Shown one piece after another: positions 39,089-48,812 of a stretch of 64,000 nt of DNA. The notes under the pieces are model-generated. The model saw only the letters and a list, made by a program, of their open reading frames with translations, was not told the origin of the DNA and searched no databases. The stretch spans positions 62,001 through 126,000 of the forward strand of contig JBPCPV010000025.1 of NCBI GenBank assembly GCA_050998805.1, in the 5' to 3' direction. The DNA is from JAICKM01 sp050998805. Lineage in GTDB: Bacteria > Chloroflexota > Chloroflexia > QHBQ01 > JAICKM01. Made by a program: the position numbers and the translations under genes. Numbering within the stretch: the first letter of the stretch is position 1; every line of letters begins with the position of its first letter.

Positions 39089-40719
39089 CGCCGTCTGCTC
39101 TCCCGGCGCAGGTCGGCAAGCACTGTATGGGCGGCGTTGCGGCCCGACGCACCGCAGACGCCTCCGCCTGGGTGGGTTCCCGCACCCGTCAGGTACAGCC
39201 CCGGAACCGGCGTTCGGTACTCCGAGAGTTCGGGCAACGGGCGGAAGGTGAACATCTGGTCGAGGCTCATGTCGAGGTGCATGATATTGCCGTGGACCAT
39301 GCCGACGTTGCGCTCCAGGTCGAGCGGGGTCTGGATGTATATTTGTCGCTCATGCACCGCATCGGGGAAGTTCGGCGCGTACTCTCCGAGGGTTGCGAGC
39401 AGCCGGTCGGCCTCCCGCTCCCGTATGCGGTCCCACGCGGCTGCCCCGCCCTCGGCAAGCTCGTAGGGGTGATACTGCGCCCAGATGTAGAGCACATGCT
39501 TGCCGGGCGGGGCCAACGTCGGGTCGAGCGCGGAGGGCGTCATCACCACGAGCGCGGGGCGCGCAGCCGGTCGTCCCTCTGCTGCTTCGGCGTGAGCTTG
39601 CTCTAGGTAGGCGACCGACGGGCAGATCAGCTGCATACCGGCGTGGACTTGTGTGCCGGGAGGCAGGGGCGCGCCCGATCCGTCGCGGAGGTACGCGCCG
39701 TAGTCCGGCAGGGCGGCGGCGGCGCAGCGGATCGTCATGCCGATGCCGTTGCCGGTCCGCAGCGCGGCCAGCTTTGGGCGCATCTCCGGCGGCAGGGCGT
39801 CCGGAGGCAGCAGGTCGAGCATCGTTGTCTGCACATGCGCGTTCGATATGACGACCGGCGCTGAAAACCGCTCGCCGCTCTCCATCTCGACGCCCACCGC
39901 ACGCCCACCGCGCAGCAGCACGCGGACCACGCCGTCACCGCCCCTGAACTCGCCGCCTGCGGCCAGCAGGCACGCGACAAGCGCCTCGGCAAGCCGACCG
40001 GAGCCGCCGACCGGCCGCGTCAGCCCGACCTTGTGATAGATAGCCAGTGAGCCGAGGAGATCCCCGGTGCCGATCTCGGGCGGCGGCGGACCGCTCTGCG
40101 CGGCGAGCCAGGCGAGCGCGGCCTTCAGTTCAGGCGTCTCGAACGTCTCATCGAGCAGCCGCCCGTATGAGGTGATCGTCTTGCGGAGGAGTTCGAGACC
40201 GGCCATGCTCGGGTCCGAGCGCCCCGCCCTCATATCGCGGATCGTGCTGCGGGCGATCTTTCCGGCGAGGTTGCCGGGCGTCGGCGGGGCGAGGAACGTC
40301 TCGAACACCGCCTTGTTGAAGTGCCACCACTTGCGGATGAAGCTCCGGTACGCTTCGGCATCGCGCTCAGACCAGGTGGCGATGGAGCGGCAAGTGGCAT
40401 CGAGATCCTTCCAGAAAACCATCGAGCGACCACCGGGAAACGGCGCGAAGGCAAAAGGGTCGTGCCGCATATAGCGCAGGCCGAAGTCTGCCAGGTCAAG
40501 TTCGCGCAGCACCGGCGTCAGGTGGATCAGCAGATGGAACGTGGAGCAGGTGTCGAGCCGGAAGCCGGGGAACAGCTCCTCGGTGTTGACCGCGCCGCCC
40601 GGCCTCACCCGCCTGTCGCAGACCAGCACCCGCCACCCCGCACGCGCCAGATAGCAGGCGGCTATCAGCCCGTTGTGCCCGCCGCCGATCAGGACCGCGT
40701 CATACTCGCTCGCGTTCAA
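39085..40719 (-). CDS. CrtI/PYROXD2-like FAD oxidoreductase
   Basis: 544 residues. FAD motif DAVLIGGGHNGLIAACYLARAG, then CDRRVRPGGAVNTEELFPGF, HDPFAFAPFPGGRSMVFWKD, and the C-terminal GLYLTGAGTHPGGGVCGASGRNAA. This order is typical of the PYROXD2/CrtI-like group, distant from true phytoene desaturase. It probably starts at TTG 40719, overlapping the mnmG stop by 20 bp; no ATG is available near the FAD motif. It is coupled to mnmG upstream and the Mrr-like gene downstream. The substrate is unknown. Confidence 0.82.
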   Translation of the reverse strand: MNASEYDAVLIGGGHNGLIAACYLARAGWRVLVCDRRVRPGGAVNTEELFPGFRLDTCSTFHLLIHLTPVLRELDLADFGLRYMRHDPFAFAPFPGGRSMVFWKDLDATCRSIATWSERDAEAYRSFIRKWWHFNKAVFETFLAPPTPGNLAGKIARSTIRDMRAGRSDPSMAGLELLRKTITSYGRLLDETFETPELKAALAWLAAQSGPPPPEIGTGDLLGSLAIYHKVGLTRPVGGSGRLAEALVACLLAAGGEFRGGDGVVRVLLRGGRAVGVEMESGERFSAPVVISNAHVQTTMLDLLPPDALPPEMRPKLAALRTGNGIGMTIRCAAAALPDYGAYLRDGSGAPLPPGTQVHAGMQLICPSVAYLEQAHAEAAEGRPAARPALVVMTPSALDPTLAPPGKHVLYIWAQYHPYELAEGGAAAWDRIREREADRLLATLGEYAPNFPDAVHERQIYIQTPLDLERNVGMVHGNIMHLDMSLDQMFTFRPLPELSEYRTPVPGLYLTGAGTHPGGGVCGASGRNAAHTVLADLRRESRRR

Positions 40720-42805
40720 GCGCCACCAGCAGCACCGCGATGTCCGACGGGGTGATGCCGCCGATGCGGGCGGCTTGGCCGACGGTCGCGGGACGAAACT
40801 GCGCGAACTTCTGGCGCGCCTCGTTCCGCATCCCGCCGACGTCGGAGTAGTCGAAGCCCTCCGGCAGGCGGCGCTCCTCCACGCGCTGTAGGCGGCGGAC
40901 CTCTGCCTCCTGCTTCTCGATGTAGGGGCCGTACTTCACGGCGACCGTCGCCTGCTCCGCCGCCTCCGGGTCGTCGGCGAGGCCGAGCGCGGTGAGCACG
41001 CGCCCGTCGCTCTCGGGGCGGCGCAGGTATTCTGCGAGGCTGACGCTGCGCTCAGGCGCATCGTGCCCGACTGCGGCAAGCGCGCCGGCCTCCGGCGAGG
41101 ACGGGCCGACCCGCACCTCCTGCATCTGGCGCAGCAGTCCGGCGATCCTGTCCCGCTTCTCCTCCACAGCCTCGTAGCGGGCGCGATCTACCAGGCCGAG
41201 CCGATACGCGAGCGGCGTCAGCCGCAAATCGGCGTTGTCCGAGCGCAGCAGCAGCCGGTATTCGGCGCGCGAGGTGAAGAGGCGGTACGGCTCGGTCAGC
41301 ACCTGGGTGGTCAGGTCGTCCACCATGACCCCGATGTACGAATGGCTGCGTGGCAGCACCAGCAGCCCGCCCGCGTCGAGCGCGTCGCAGATGCCCCGCG
41401 TGATGTCGGCGTTCAGCTCGTCCTCCGGCCAGTCGGCGGGTGCGTAATTTTGAGTTTTGAGTTTTGAGTTATGAATTAGGGTTCCGCTCCTGATGGCGGC
41501 GTTGATCCCCGCCAGGAGGCCCTGCCCCGCCGCCTCCTCGTAGCCGGAGGTGCCGTTGATCTGCCCGGCAAGGAACAGCCCCGCGACACGCTTGGTTTCG
41601 AGCGCGGCGGTGATCTCGGTGCTCGGAACCGCGTCGTATTCGACCGCGTAGCCGACCCGCATGATCTCGGCGGCGCGCAGCGCGGGGATCGAGCGCAACA
41701 TCTGCCACTGCACGTCTTCGGGCAGGCTGGTGTTCGCGCCCTGCACATAGACCTCATTCGTCTCCCAGCCCTCCGGCTCGAGGAATAGCTGGTGGCTCTG
41801 CTTGTGGGCGAAGCGCACGATCTTGTCCTCGATAGACGGACAGTAGCGTGGGCCGACGCCTTCGATGCTGCCGTTGAACATCGGGGCGCGCCCGAGGTTG
41901 TCGCGGATCGCCTGGTGGGTCGCCTCGTTCGTATGCACCACGTAGCAGGGCAGTTGCGGACGCCAGGTGGTCGGCTCGGGGTTCGGGTAGGTCGCCAGCG
42001 CAGGGCGCAGCACCGGCTCGACGGGCGTGTGGCTGAAATGGAGCGGCGTCGGGCTGCCGAACTGGTACTCCACCAGCGACCAGTCTACCGTGCGGGCATC
42101 TATCCGTGGCGGGGTGCCGGTCTTTAGGCGCAGCAGGGGGAACTTCAACTCGCCGAGATGCTCCGCGAGGGCGACCGACGGTGCTTCTCCGGCCCGCCCT
42201 GCGCTCGCCGTCACCTCGCCCATGATGATCCGCCCGCGCAGGAACGTGCCGGTGGTCAGCACGACCGCCGGAGCGCGATAGATGCGCCCGGTGGCCGTGA
42301 CGATGCCGGTGACGAGGAGGCGGCGCCGCGGGTTGGCGAGCGCGCCCTCGGCGGCTGCCTCGCTTGGGTCAAGCGTGGCCCCTAGCTCGGCGGCGTCGCC
42401 TCCCGCGAGCGGAGAGAGCAGGAGTTGGGCGGCGCTGCCCTGCTTTAGGTCGAGGTTCGGTGTCGTCTCGATCACGGTCTTCATGGCGAACTGGTAAATC
42501 TTCTTGTCGCACTGCGCCCGCAGCGCCTGCACGGCAGGCCCCTTGCTCGTGTTCAGCATACGGATCTGGAGGAAGCTGCGGTCGGTGTTGCGGCCCATCT
42601 CACCGCCGAGCGCGTCTATCTCGCGCACCACATGCCCCTTAGCCGGTCCCCCGATCGAGGGGTTGCACGGCATGAGCGCCGTGCTGTCGAGGTTGAGGGT
42701 CAGCAGCAGAGTGCGGCGGCCCATGCGCGCAGCCGCGAGCGCGGCCTCGCACCCCGCGTGCCCCGCCCCAACCACTATCACATCGTACTCGGCTTCGTTC
42801 ATCAT
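40700..42805 (-). CDS. mnmG: tRNA uridine-34 carboxymethylaminomethyl synthase subunit MnmG
   Basis: 701 residues; most MnmG are 620-650. With MnmE it modifies U34 of tRNAs reading NNA/NNG codons. FAD motif YDVIVVGAGHAGCEAALAAARMG, MPCNPSIGGPAKGHVVREIDALGG, and SYIGVMVDDL...FTSRAEYRLLLRSDNAD are all intact. The excess length is in two loops. One follows residue 140; the other (about 442-485) contains LIHNSKLKTQNYA, the translation of CAAAACT heptamers at 41445-41478, between GINAA and the conserved SYIGV. The ATG at 42805 lies 6 nt from a -10 box, so the message is leaderless. mnmE, rsmG and parAB are absent nearby. Confidence 0.96.
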   Translation of the reverse strand: MMNEAEYDVIVVGAGHAGCEAALAAARMGRRTLLLTLNLDSTALMPCNPSIGGPAKGHVVREIDALGGEMGRNTDRSFLQIRMLNTSKGPAVQALRAQCDKKIYQFAMKTVIETTPNLDLKQGSAAQLLLSPLAGGDAAELGATLDPSEAAAEGALANPRRRLLVTGIVTATGRIYRAPAVVLTTGTFLRGRIIMGEVTASAGRAGEAPSVALAEHLGELKFPLLRLKTGTPPRIDARTVDWSLVEYQFGSPTPLHFSHTPVEPVLRPALATYPNPEPTTWRPQLPCYVVHTNEATHQAIRDNLGRAPMFNGSIEGVGPRYCPSIEDKIVRFAHKQSHQLFLEPEGWETNEVYVQGANTSLPEDVQWQMLRSIPALRAAEIMRVGYAVEYDAVPSTEITAALETKRVAGLFLAGQINGTSGYEEAAGQGLLAGINAAIRSGTLIHNSKLKTQNYAPADWPEDELNADITRGICDALDAGGLLVLPRSHSYIGVMVDDLTTQVLTEPYRLFTSRAEYRLLLRSDNADLRLTPLAYRLGLVDRARYEAVEEKRDRIAGLLRQMQEVRVGPSSPEAGALAAVGHDAPERSVSLAEYLRRPESDGRVLTALGLADDPEAAEQATVAVKYGPYIEKQEAEVRRLQRVEERRLPEGFDYSDVGGMRNEARQKFAQFRPATVGQAARIGGITPSDIAVLLVALERERV
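41445..41478. repeat. CAAAACT heptamers inside mnmG
   Basis: Three to four units (TTTTGAG on the plus strand), in frame with mnmG. Confidence 0.88.
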
Positions 42806-42811
42806 GCTGGA

Positions 42812-42840
42812 ATTGTACCACAACCGCGCTGCCCGGCAAA
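42812..42840 (-). promoter_or_regulatory. Promoter for leaderless mnmG
   Basis: TTTGCC, 17-nt spacer, TGGTACAAT; ATG 6 nt beyond the -10. Confidence 0.65.
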
Positions 42841-42844
42841 GCGG

Positions 42845-44833
42845 TCACGGCACCAGAAGCGCGCCCCAATCCGCGCCGACCTTGACCTGGATCTGCCCTG
42901 CCTGCACGGTGTATGGCGTGCCGTTGGTCAGCACGTCTTTCAACACCGCGCCATCCGGAAGCAGGCCATGCACGTCAAGGTCGAGCGTCTGGTCCGCCGT
43001 GCCGAGGTTCATGGCGACGACCGCCGTGGACCTGTCGTCGTGCCGCGCATAGGCGTACAAGCGGCTGTCGTCGTGGACAAGCAGGCGAGTCGTCGCCCCG
43101 GTGCGGAGGGCGGAGACCGCGTGCCGCGTCCGGGAGATCGCGCGGTAGAACGCGATCAGCGACTGGTCCTCGCTGCCCCAGGGGTATGTCCGTCGGTCGT
43201 CGGGGTCGCGCCCACCGGCCAGACCTGCCTCGTCGCCGTAGTAGACCGTCGGTGCACCCTCGCTCGTGAACTGCAATAGCGCCATCAACCGCAAGCGGTT
43301 CTTGTCGCCGCCAATGATCGTCAGCGCCCGCTCGGTGTCGTGGGAACCGATCAGGTTCATCGAAGAGATCACCGCGTTCGGCGGATAGTCTTCGCGCTCC
43401 GACGCCAGCAGGTTGTCGAGTTCTGTGGCCGAGGTGTCGGGGTTCGGCTTGAAGAAGCCCCAGGCCGCGTCCCGGAAGCGGTAGTTCATCACCCCGTCCC
43501 ACTCGTCGCCGGAGAGCCAGCCGGTCGCGTTGTGCCAGTACTCTCCGATGATCGGTGTGTCGGGGAAGGCCCCACGCACGCTCTTACGGAAGTCGCTCCA
43601 GAAGGCGTCCGATTTGAGGTCCGCCGCGTCGAGCCGCCAGCCTGCCGCGCCTCCCCGCAGCCAACGTTGCGCGATAGAGTCCGGCTTGCGGAAGATGAAG
43701 TCGCGCACCGCATTGTTTTCCTGTAGCGTCGGCAGTGAGGCGTAGTTGCTGAAGTCGAAGTACTCGGTCGGCCAATCGCCGAAACGGTACCAGTTGAAAT
43801 ACGGCGAGGATTTCGACTCGAACGCGCCGTCGGTCGGGTAGTGGTGGTAGCGGTCGAAGTAGAGGCTGTCTGAGCCGGTGTGATTGAACACCCCGTCGAG
43901 GATCAGGTGCATACCCCGCTTCTTCATCTCGGCCGTGAGCATGTCGAAGGTCTGCTGCGTGCCGAACCAGGGCGCGACCTTCGTGTAGTCGCGTGTGTCA
44001 TAGCCGTGATTCGATGCGGCGTCAAAGATCGGGTTCAGGTAGATCACGGTCACGCCCAGGCTTTGCAGGTAATCCAACTTGTCGATCACACCTTGCAAGT
44101 CCCCGCCGTAGAACTCTGAGTTGCCCTTCGGCAGGTCGCCCCATGCGTTGACTGTGCTGGTGCCGTCGTAGATCGGCTGTCCGGCCGGCCGGTCGTTCTG
44201 TGGGTCGCCGTTCTTGAACCGATCCGGGAAGATCTGGTAGATCACCGCGTCCTGCATCCAGGCCGGGATGGTCCAGTTGGGGTCGTAGGTGTTGATCGAG
44301 TAATCGGCGTTATTCGACGTGTCGCTCGCCTGGCCGAGGCCACCATCGTGGGCCGTGTCGTCTTGGTAGACCGCCTTCGTGTTGCCGTCCTGTGCCAGGA
44401 ACCGATACCAGACGACATCCGGCGTCGTCGGCATCTTGACCGTGGCCTCCCAATAATCGCCATCCGGCCCCTGCCGCTCCAGCGCCATCGGCTGGATACT
44501 CTCGCTCGACGCCCGGCTGTCCCAGACGCGCACGGCTGCCGAAGTCAGGTCGCCCGGCGCGGACTTCAGCCTCAGCACCACAGACGTGCCCGCAGCCACC
44601 GCCCCACCCGGAGAGCGATACTCCGGGTCGCGGCTGTTGTGGTAGAGGCCCTCCATATCTATCTTGCCGTCACCCGCCCCCGGCGGTGTGCCGAGCACCG
44701 GAGCCGCCGTCGGCCCGCCCGGTCCCGCCGTCTGCGTCGGCCCCGGCGTGAGGGTGTCGCACCCCAGCAGCAACAAGACGGCGATCAGGCTTATCCAAAC
44801 GCCAAATGCAGAACACAGTAGTGTCCGCCCCAT
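42845..44833 (-). CDS. Secreted GH13 alpha-amylase family lipoprotein
   Basis: 662 residues. A lipobox LLLLGCD (about residue 25) marks lipid anchoring, followed by a Pro/Thr/Gly linker. An N-terminal beta-sandwich comes next (about 60-190), then the GH13 barrel (VIYQIFPDRFKNGDPQND, DGVFNHTG). The nucleophile Asp is in GWRLDAAD, the acid/base Glu in IIGEYWHN, and the third Asp in IGSHDTERAL. The YQIFPDRF start and N-domain point to the cyclomaltodextrinase/neopullulanase group, so alpha-glucan or maltodextrin hydrolysis outside the membrane is expected. The ATG at 44833 (after GAGG) is preferred to TTG 44839. Confidence 0.9.
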   Translation of the reverse strand: MGRTLLCSAFGVWISLIAVLLLLGCDTLTPGPTQTAGPGGPTAAPVLGTPPGAGDGKIDMEGLYHNSRDPEYRSPGGAVAAGTSVVLRLKSAPGDLTSAAVRVWDSRASSESIQPMALERQGPDGDYWEATVKMPTTPDVVWYRFLAQDGNTKAVYQDDTAHDGGLGQASDTSNNADYSINTYDPNWTIPAWMQDAVIYQIFPDRFKNGDPQNDRPAGQPIYDGTSTVNAWGDLPKGNSEFYGGDLQGVIDKLDYLQSLGVTVIYLNPIFDAASNHGYDTRDYTKVAPWFGTQQTFDMLTAEMKKRGMHLILDGVFNHTGSDSLYFDRYHHYPTDGAFESKSSPYFNWYRFGDWPTEYFDFSNYASLPTLQENNAVRDFIFRKPDSIAQRWLRGGAAGWRLDAADLKSDAFWSDFRKSVRGAFPDTPIIGEYWHNATGWLSGDEWDGVMNYRFRDAAWGFFKPNPDTSATELDNLLASEREDYPPNAVISSMNLIGSHDTERALTIIGGDKNRLRLMALLQFTSEGAPTVYYGDEAGLAGGRDPDDRRTYPWGSEDQSLIAFYRAISRTRHAVSALRTGATTRLLVHDDSRLYAYARHDDRSTAVVAMNLGTADQTLDLDVHGLLPDGAVLKDVLTNGTPYTVQAGQIQVKVGADWGALLVP

Positions 44834-44844
44834 AGCCAAAACCT

Positions 44845-45387
44845 CTATGCTCCTTCGGCCGGCTCTCCTAATTCATGTAGTTCCCCCATCTCGCGCATAT
44901 ACTTCCAGCCGGTCATGGCGGGCGGCTCAATACCCAGTTGGGTAATGATGGCTGAGATTTGCGTCCGGTGCTCGGTCGAGTGGTTGAGTACCTGGACCAT
45001 GAAACTGGCGAGCGGGTATTCGAAAATCGGCTCCTGCGGGCGCACCACCCGGACGATGGTGTCCGCCCGCGCAGATAGTGCCAACTGGAGCAGCTCATCG
45101 CCCGCCCAACGCACGGCATCCTTCAGCACCGCGAATCCCAGAAACCGGTCCTCCGGGGGTGGCACCGCCGGCAACTTGTCGTTGACTAGATTCACGTAGT
45201 CCACTTCGCTGTGGACAATATGCACCAACGTAGCGCGGATCGAACCAAAGCAGCCAATCGCCGTGGCGTCGAGTTGCTCCTCGTTCAACCCCGCGCAGAA
45301 GTCCAGCAGCTTCAGGTTGGCCCAGGTGTTGTGCCCGAACAACTTGGTCAGCACGCTGGTATCGCCGCGCTCATTTTCCAGCATCAT
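44845..45387 (-). CDS. DinB family protein
   Basis: 180 residues, four-helix bundle of the DinB/YfiT-like superfamily: HNTWANLKLLDFCAGL near the start, GSIRATLVHIVHSEVDYVN and VQVLNHSTEHRTQISAIITQLG carry the three metal-binding His residues. Members act as thiol-S-transferases or are uncharacterised. The start ATG 45387 follows GGAGGG. It lies 11 nt upstream of the GH13 gene on the same strand but without an obvious functional link. Confidence 0.85.
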   Translation of the reverse strand: MMLENERGDTSVLTKLFGHNTWANLKLLDFCAGLNEEQLDATAIGCFGSIRATLVHIVHSEVDYVNLVNDKLPAVPPPEDRFLGFAVLKDAVRWAGDELLQLALSARADTIVRVVRPQEPIFEYPLASFMVQVLNHSTEHRTQISAIITQLGIEPPAMTGWKYMREMGELHELGEPAEGA

Positions 45388-45421
45388 CGCCCTCCATCGC
45401 TTACGCACTACGCACTACGCA

Positions 45422-47920
45422 CTACGGTTTTAGCGTCAGCGTCGCCTCCCCCTCCGAGCCGATCTGCGCGTCCGACCAGGGGGGGGTGCGGTAGTTGCCG
45501 TGCAGCCAGTCGTTCACCTGGTCGCCCCAGTGAGACGAGCCGGGCTGCCCCGACTCGCCGGGGCTGAAAATAAGCTGGGTCTTCGTCCAGTCTCCGGTGT
45601 CCATGATCTGGCGCATCGAGGGGTGGCCCGTCTGCACGTAGAGGTACGAGCCGGGTGATGCCTCGGTGAAGGTGCCGACGTTGACGGTATAGCCGTCGCC
45701 GCCTGCCGGGTATGGCCCCAGGTTAAACAGCAGGTCGAGCGGCTGCACCGCGCCGAGCGTGTGGTTGAAGACTATCTCGTGCTGCGCGCCCCAGGTCCAT
45801 TTGCTCATGTCGGCACCCTGGTGCGCCGAGATCGCGGCGACCGCCTCTCCGAGCGCTTTGAGCAGTATGTCGTCGCGCGTCTCCTTCTTCGGGGTGGTCA
45901 CATCGTTCCACCAGGCGTTCTGCGGATCGTTCACGATCTTGTCGAGGAGCATCGCCGCCGCCGTGGCGTCCGAGGCGAAGTACTCTTCGGTGAGGTTGCC
46001 GCCGAGGTCGTCCGCGAAGGTGTCGGTGAGTATCTGCTGGTAGGTTGTCTCATAGATAGCTGCGGTTTCGCTGTCCGAGGCGATGTTCGCGTCCCAGTTC
46101 TTGAATAAATTAGCCGCAGCCTGGGTGTCCGCGTCACTGCTGGTCAGCGCGGCGAGATGGGGGGCTATGTCTGCTGCGAGCACACTGTGCTGGTCAAGCT
46201 GGATGGCCTTCATGTCGTCCACGCTCAGCTTCTGCTTCTGGCCGAGCATCTGCGTGATACGCTCGGCCCGGAACCAGGGGAACCACCACGCCGTAGCCTG
46301 GGGCGCGGAGCCGGGCGGGGTGACGCGGTTGTTCGCGGTCACGATGTAGTGTTCGGGTGGGTTGTAGACGCGGGGCAGCTGCTCATAGGGCACGAAGCCC
46401 GCCCAGTCGTTCTCTCCGCTCGCCCCGTCCACTGGGGCGAGGCCGTTCGACTTCGGGCGGATCGGCCAGCGCCCGGTGGCCTGGTAGCCGATGTTGCCCT
46501 TCGTGTCCGCGTAGACGAAGTTCTGGCCCGGTACGTCCCAGGTCGAGAGCGCGGCGTGGAACTGGTCCCAGTTCGCCGCGCGGTCCAGCTTGATCACAGC
46601 AGGCAGCAACCCACCCGGTTGGAGCGCAGTCCATTCGAGGGCAGACGGCTTGCTGAGGTTGGAGAAGATCGCCGGATCGAGTATCGGGCCGTGGAGCGTG
46701 CTCTGCACCGTCAGTGAGACGCCCACCTCGCCTTTGATCGGGATCGTTTCGGTGATCACGTCGAGCGGCTGCCACTTGCCTTTGTACATGTATTGGCCGG
46801 GGTGCGCCGCCGGGTCGAGCGTCTCCACAAAGAGGTCTTCGGTGTCGGGGCCGAGGTTGGTCACGCCCCAGGCGATGTCTTTGTTGTGGCCCAAGATAAT
46901 GCCCGGCGCGCCCGCGAAGGTCACCCCCTCGGCGTCCATGCTGCCGTCCGTCGCCCGCAGTTGCATAGCATACCAGATCGACGGGTTCTGCACGCGCAGG
47001 TGCGGGTCATTGGCGAGCAACGCGTGCCCATCGGCTGATTTGGTGCCGTCTACGACCCAGTTGTTGCTGCCTATACCGCCCGCCGCATGGTCGGTTCCGA
47101 AGATGCCGCTCAGGATCGGCAGCGACGGGCCGTGCCCCTGCGGGTTACCCGGCAGCGCCGACGGCTGGGTAATCGTCGCCTTGCCGTCGGGGTAGGCAGG
47201 CAGCAGCTGCGCGGCTCGGTCAAGGCCGAGCTTCGCCTGCAAGTCGGCCATGGTCGTCTCTGTGTCTATGTTCTCGCTCAGATCCCACGACATGACCTTG
47301 CCGAACGTCACGGTGTCGAGCGGCGTCCAATGCTCCGGCTTGTAGTTCAGGATGGAGAATTCAATCGGGAGGGAGCCTTGGTGGCTGTCCAAAAATGCGT
47401 TTATGCCGTCGGCATAGTCCTGTAGCACCGCCTTGTAGTCTGCTGGCAGCGCGTCGAGTTCCTTTTGGGCCGCCCGCCGCCAGCCCACCGTCCGCACGAA
47501 GCGGTCTGTGTCGAGCGGGGTGGGGCCAAGCACCTCGGAGAGGCGGCCCGCACCGACCCTCCGGTAGAAGTCCATCTGCCAGAGCCGGTCCTGCGCGACC
47601 ACATAGCCCTGGGCACGGAACAGGTCCGCGCTGTTCGCCGCAGTGATGTGCGGCATCCCGGTCTTGTCGCGCACAATCGTCACCGGGGCCGAGAGGCCGG
47701 GCAGCGTCACCGCACCGTTGACCGTCGGCAGCGGGCTGTGTATCAGGTAGTAGCCGAAAGCCACCCCCGCCGCGACCAACACGAGCACCACGACGATCAC
47801 TCCGAGCAGGATCTTCACGCCTCGGCCCCGCTTCCTACGCCCCGGCACGGCCTCCATGACTTCCGGCACCCCGTTCGGCGAAACATACCCCTTCGACTTC
47901 GGTTGCTGCGTCTTCGGCAT
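45422..47920 (-). CDS. Penicillin acylase family Ntn-hydrolase (peptidase S45)
   Basis: 832 residues. One membrane anchor (ILLGVIVVVLVLVAAGVAFGY, about 36-56), then the alpha chain (VTIVRDKTGMPHITAANSADLFRAQGYVVAQDRLWQMDFYRR). The cleavage site and catalytic Ser are in GGIGSNNWVVDGTKS, about residue 278. The beta chain continues with NNRVTPPGSAP and ends near HWGDQVNDWLHGNY. Self-processing at that Ser is expected by family rule. These enzymes hydrolyse amides such as acyl-homoserine lactones or beta-lactam side chains; specificity cannot be read here. Start ATG 47920 after AGAGG. Confidence 0.93.
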   Translation of the reverse strand: MPKTQQPKSKGYVSPNGVPEVMEAVPGRRKRGRGVKILLGVIVVVLVLVAAGVAFGYYLIHSPLPTVNGAVTLPGLSAPVTIVRDKTGMPHITAANSADLFRAQGYVVAQDRLWQMDFYRRVGAGRLSEVLGPTPLDTDRFVRTVGWRRAAQKELDALPADYKAVLQDYADGINAFLDSHQGSLPIEFSILNYKPEHWTPLDTVTFGKVMSWDLSENIDTETTMADLQAKLGLDRAAQLLPAYPDGKATITQPSALPGNPQGHGPSLPILSGIFGTDHAAGGIGSNNWVVDGTKSADGHALLANDPHLRVQNPSIWYAMQLRATDGSMDAEGVTFAGAPGIILGHNKDIAWGVTNLGPDTEDLFVETLDPAAHPGQYMYKGKWQPLDVITETIPIKGEVGVSLTVQSTLHGPILDPAIFSNLSKPSALEWTALQPGGLLPAVIKLDRAANWDQFHAALSTWDVPGQNFVYADTKGNIGYQATGRWPIRPKSNGLAPVDGASGENDWAGFVPYEQLPRVYNPPEHYIVTANNRVTPPGSAPQATAWWFPWFRAERITQMLGQKQKLSVDDMKAIQLDQHSVLAADIAPHLAALTSSDADTQAAANLFKNWDANIASDSETAAIYETTYQQILTDTFADDLGGNLTEEYFASDATAAAMLLDKIVNDPQNAWWNDVTTPKKETRDDILLKALGEAVAAISAHQGADMSKWTWGAQHEIVFNHTLGAVQPLDLLFNLGPYPAGGDGYTVNVGTFTEASPGSYLYVQTGHPSMRQIMDTGDWTKTQLIFSPGESGQPGSSHWGDQVNDWLHGNYRTPPWSDAQIGSEGEATLTLKP

Positions 47921-47934
47921 TATATTGTCCTCTC

Positions 47935-48783
47935 TTATGCCATGAGCGAGTCAAAGCCGTCATCCGGTATCTCAGCATAACTGCCGACATTGAACCGATA
48001 CTTGATCCGGCCATAGATGCGGGCATAGGTCAGCGGCTGAGGTAGCGCCTTCGTAGAGCGAACCATCTGCTCGACGAGGGTTTGCACCGCCCGCTTATGT
48101 GCGGGCGTGAGATAGCTGGTACGTTCGTCAACGCGCTCTAGGCGGGCCTCCGTCGTGTCTTGGCGGGTATGAAGCACCTGCTGCTGCTCAGTGATTGCCT
48201 CGAGTAGGCTGACCGTCTGGTCCAGCCTGCCGGAAACGTCGGCGATATGCCCGGCCGTGGCGACTATGTCGGCCATGTGCTCCCGCAAGAAAGCAGCAGT
48301 GCCGGCCAGGCTGTCGATCTGCTCTGCCATCTCCACCAAGCGGGGATCGGTCGGCACAAAGGGCACGAGAACCGCAGGCTGGAAGGCGTCCCAGAGCACG
48401 CGGAAGCAGTCGCGCCGATAACGGGTGATCTTGGCCGCCAGCTCCGGCTTGACGCGGGCGGGCGTGATTCCAAACAGCCAACCTGGTAGATACTCCAGCG
48501 GGATACACAGCACGTTCGGGTTACCGCCAGCGGAGTTTGTACGTGTAACACGTACAAACCTCAATGCCGCAGAGAGAACCTCATCCCGCCGGGTGCGCTC
48601 AAGCTGACCTGCCCAGTTCAGCCCCAGGTGGTCGGATAGAGGGCGCAACGGCACGTACCAGGCCGCCGGAGATGTGCCTGGCTGTACCAATAGGCCGGTA
48701 ATCGCGTCGCCGTAGAAGTCCACTTCCTGAGTGCGTATAGGCGCCAGTGGTCCGCCTGCGGGCGTCTTCTCTTCATCACTCAC
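47935..48783 (-). CDS. Phage antirepressor-like protein (P22_AR_N domain)
   Basis: 282 residues. The N-terminal half (about 15-125) has VDFYGDAITGLLV, WYVPLRPLSDHLGLNWAGQLERTRRDEV and IPLEYLPGWLFGITPARVKPEL, the P22 antirepressor N-terminal domain. A coiled-coil middle (VETAEQIDS to RLERVDERTSYLT) and an ORF6C-like C-terminus follow. No other phage gene is near, so it looks domesticated. The GTG at 48783 has AAGGAGG 7 nt upstream, whereas ATG 48807 would be leaderless relative to the -10 box; I prefer the GTG. It may regulate nearby or distant genes. Confidence 0.75.
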   Translation of the reverse strand: MSDEEKTPAGGPLAPIRTQEVDFYGDAITGLLVQPGTSPAAWYVPLRPLSDHLGLNWAGQLERTRRDEVLSAALRFVRVTRTNSAGGNPNVLCIPLEYLPGWLFGITPARVKPELAAKITRYRRDCFRVLWDAFQPAVLVPFVPTDPRLVEMAEQIDSLAGTAAFLREHMADIVATAGHIADVSGRLDQTVSLLEAITEQQQVLHTRQDTTEARLERVDERTSYLTPAHKRAVQTLVEQMVRSTKALPQPLTYARIYGRIKYRFNVGSYAEIPDDGFDSLMA

Positions 48784-48812
48784 GTCTGCCCTCCTTCTCA
48801 AACTCATCACGA

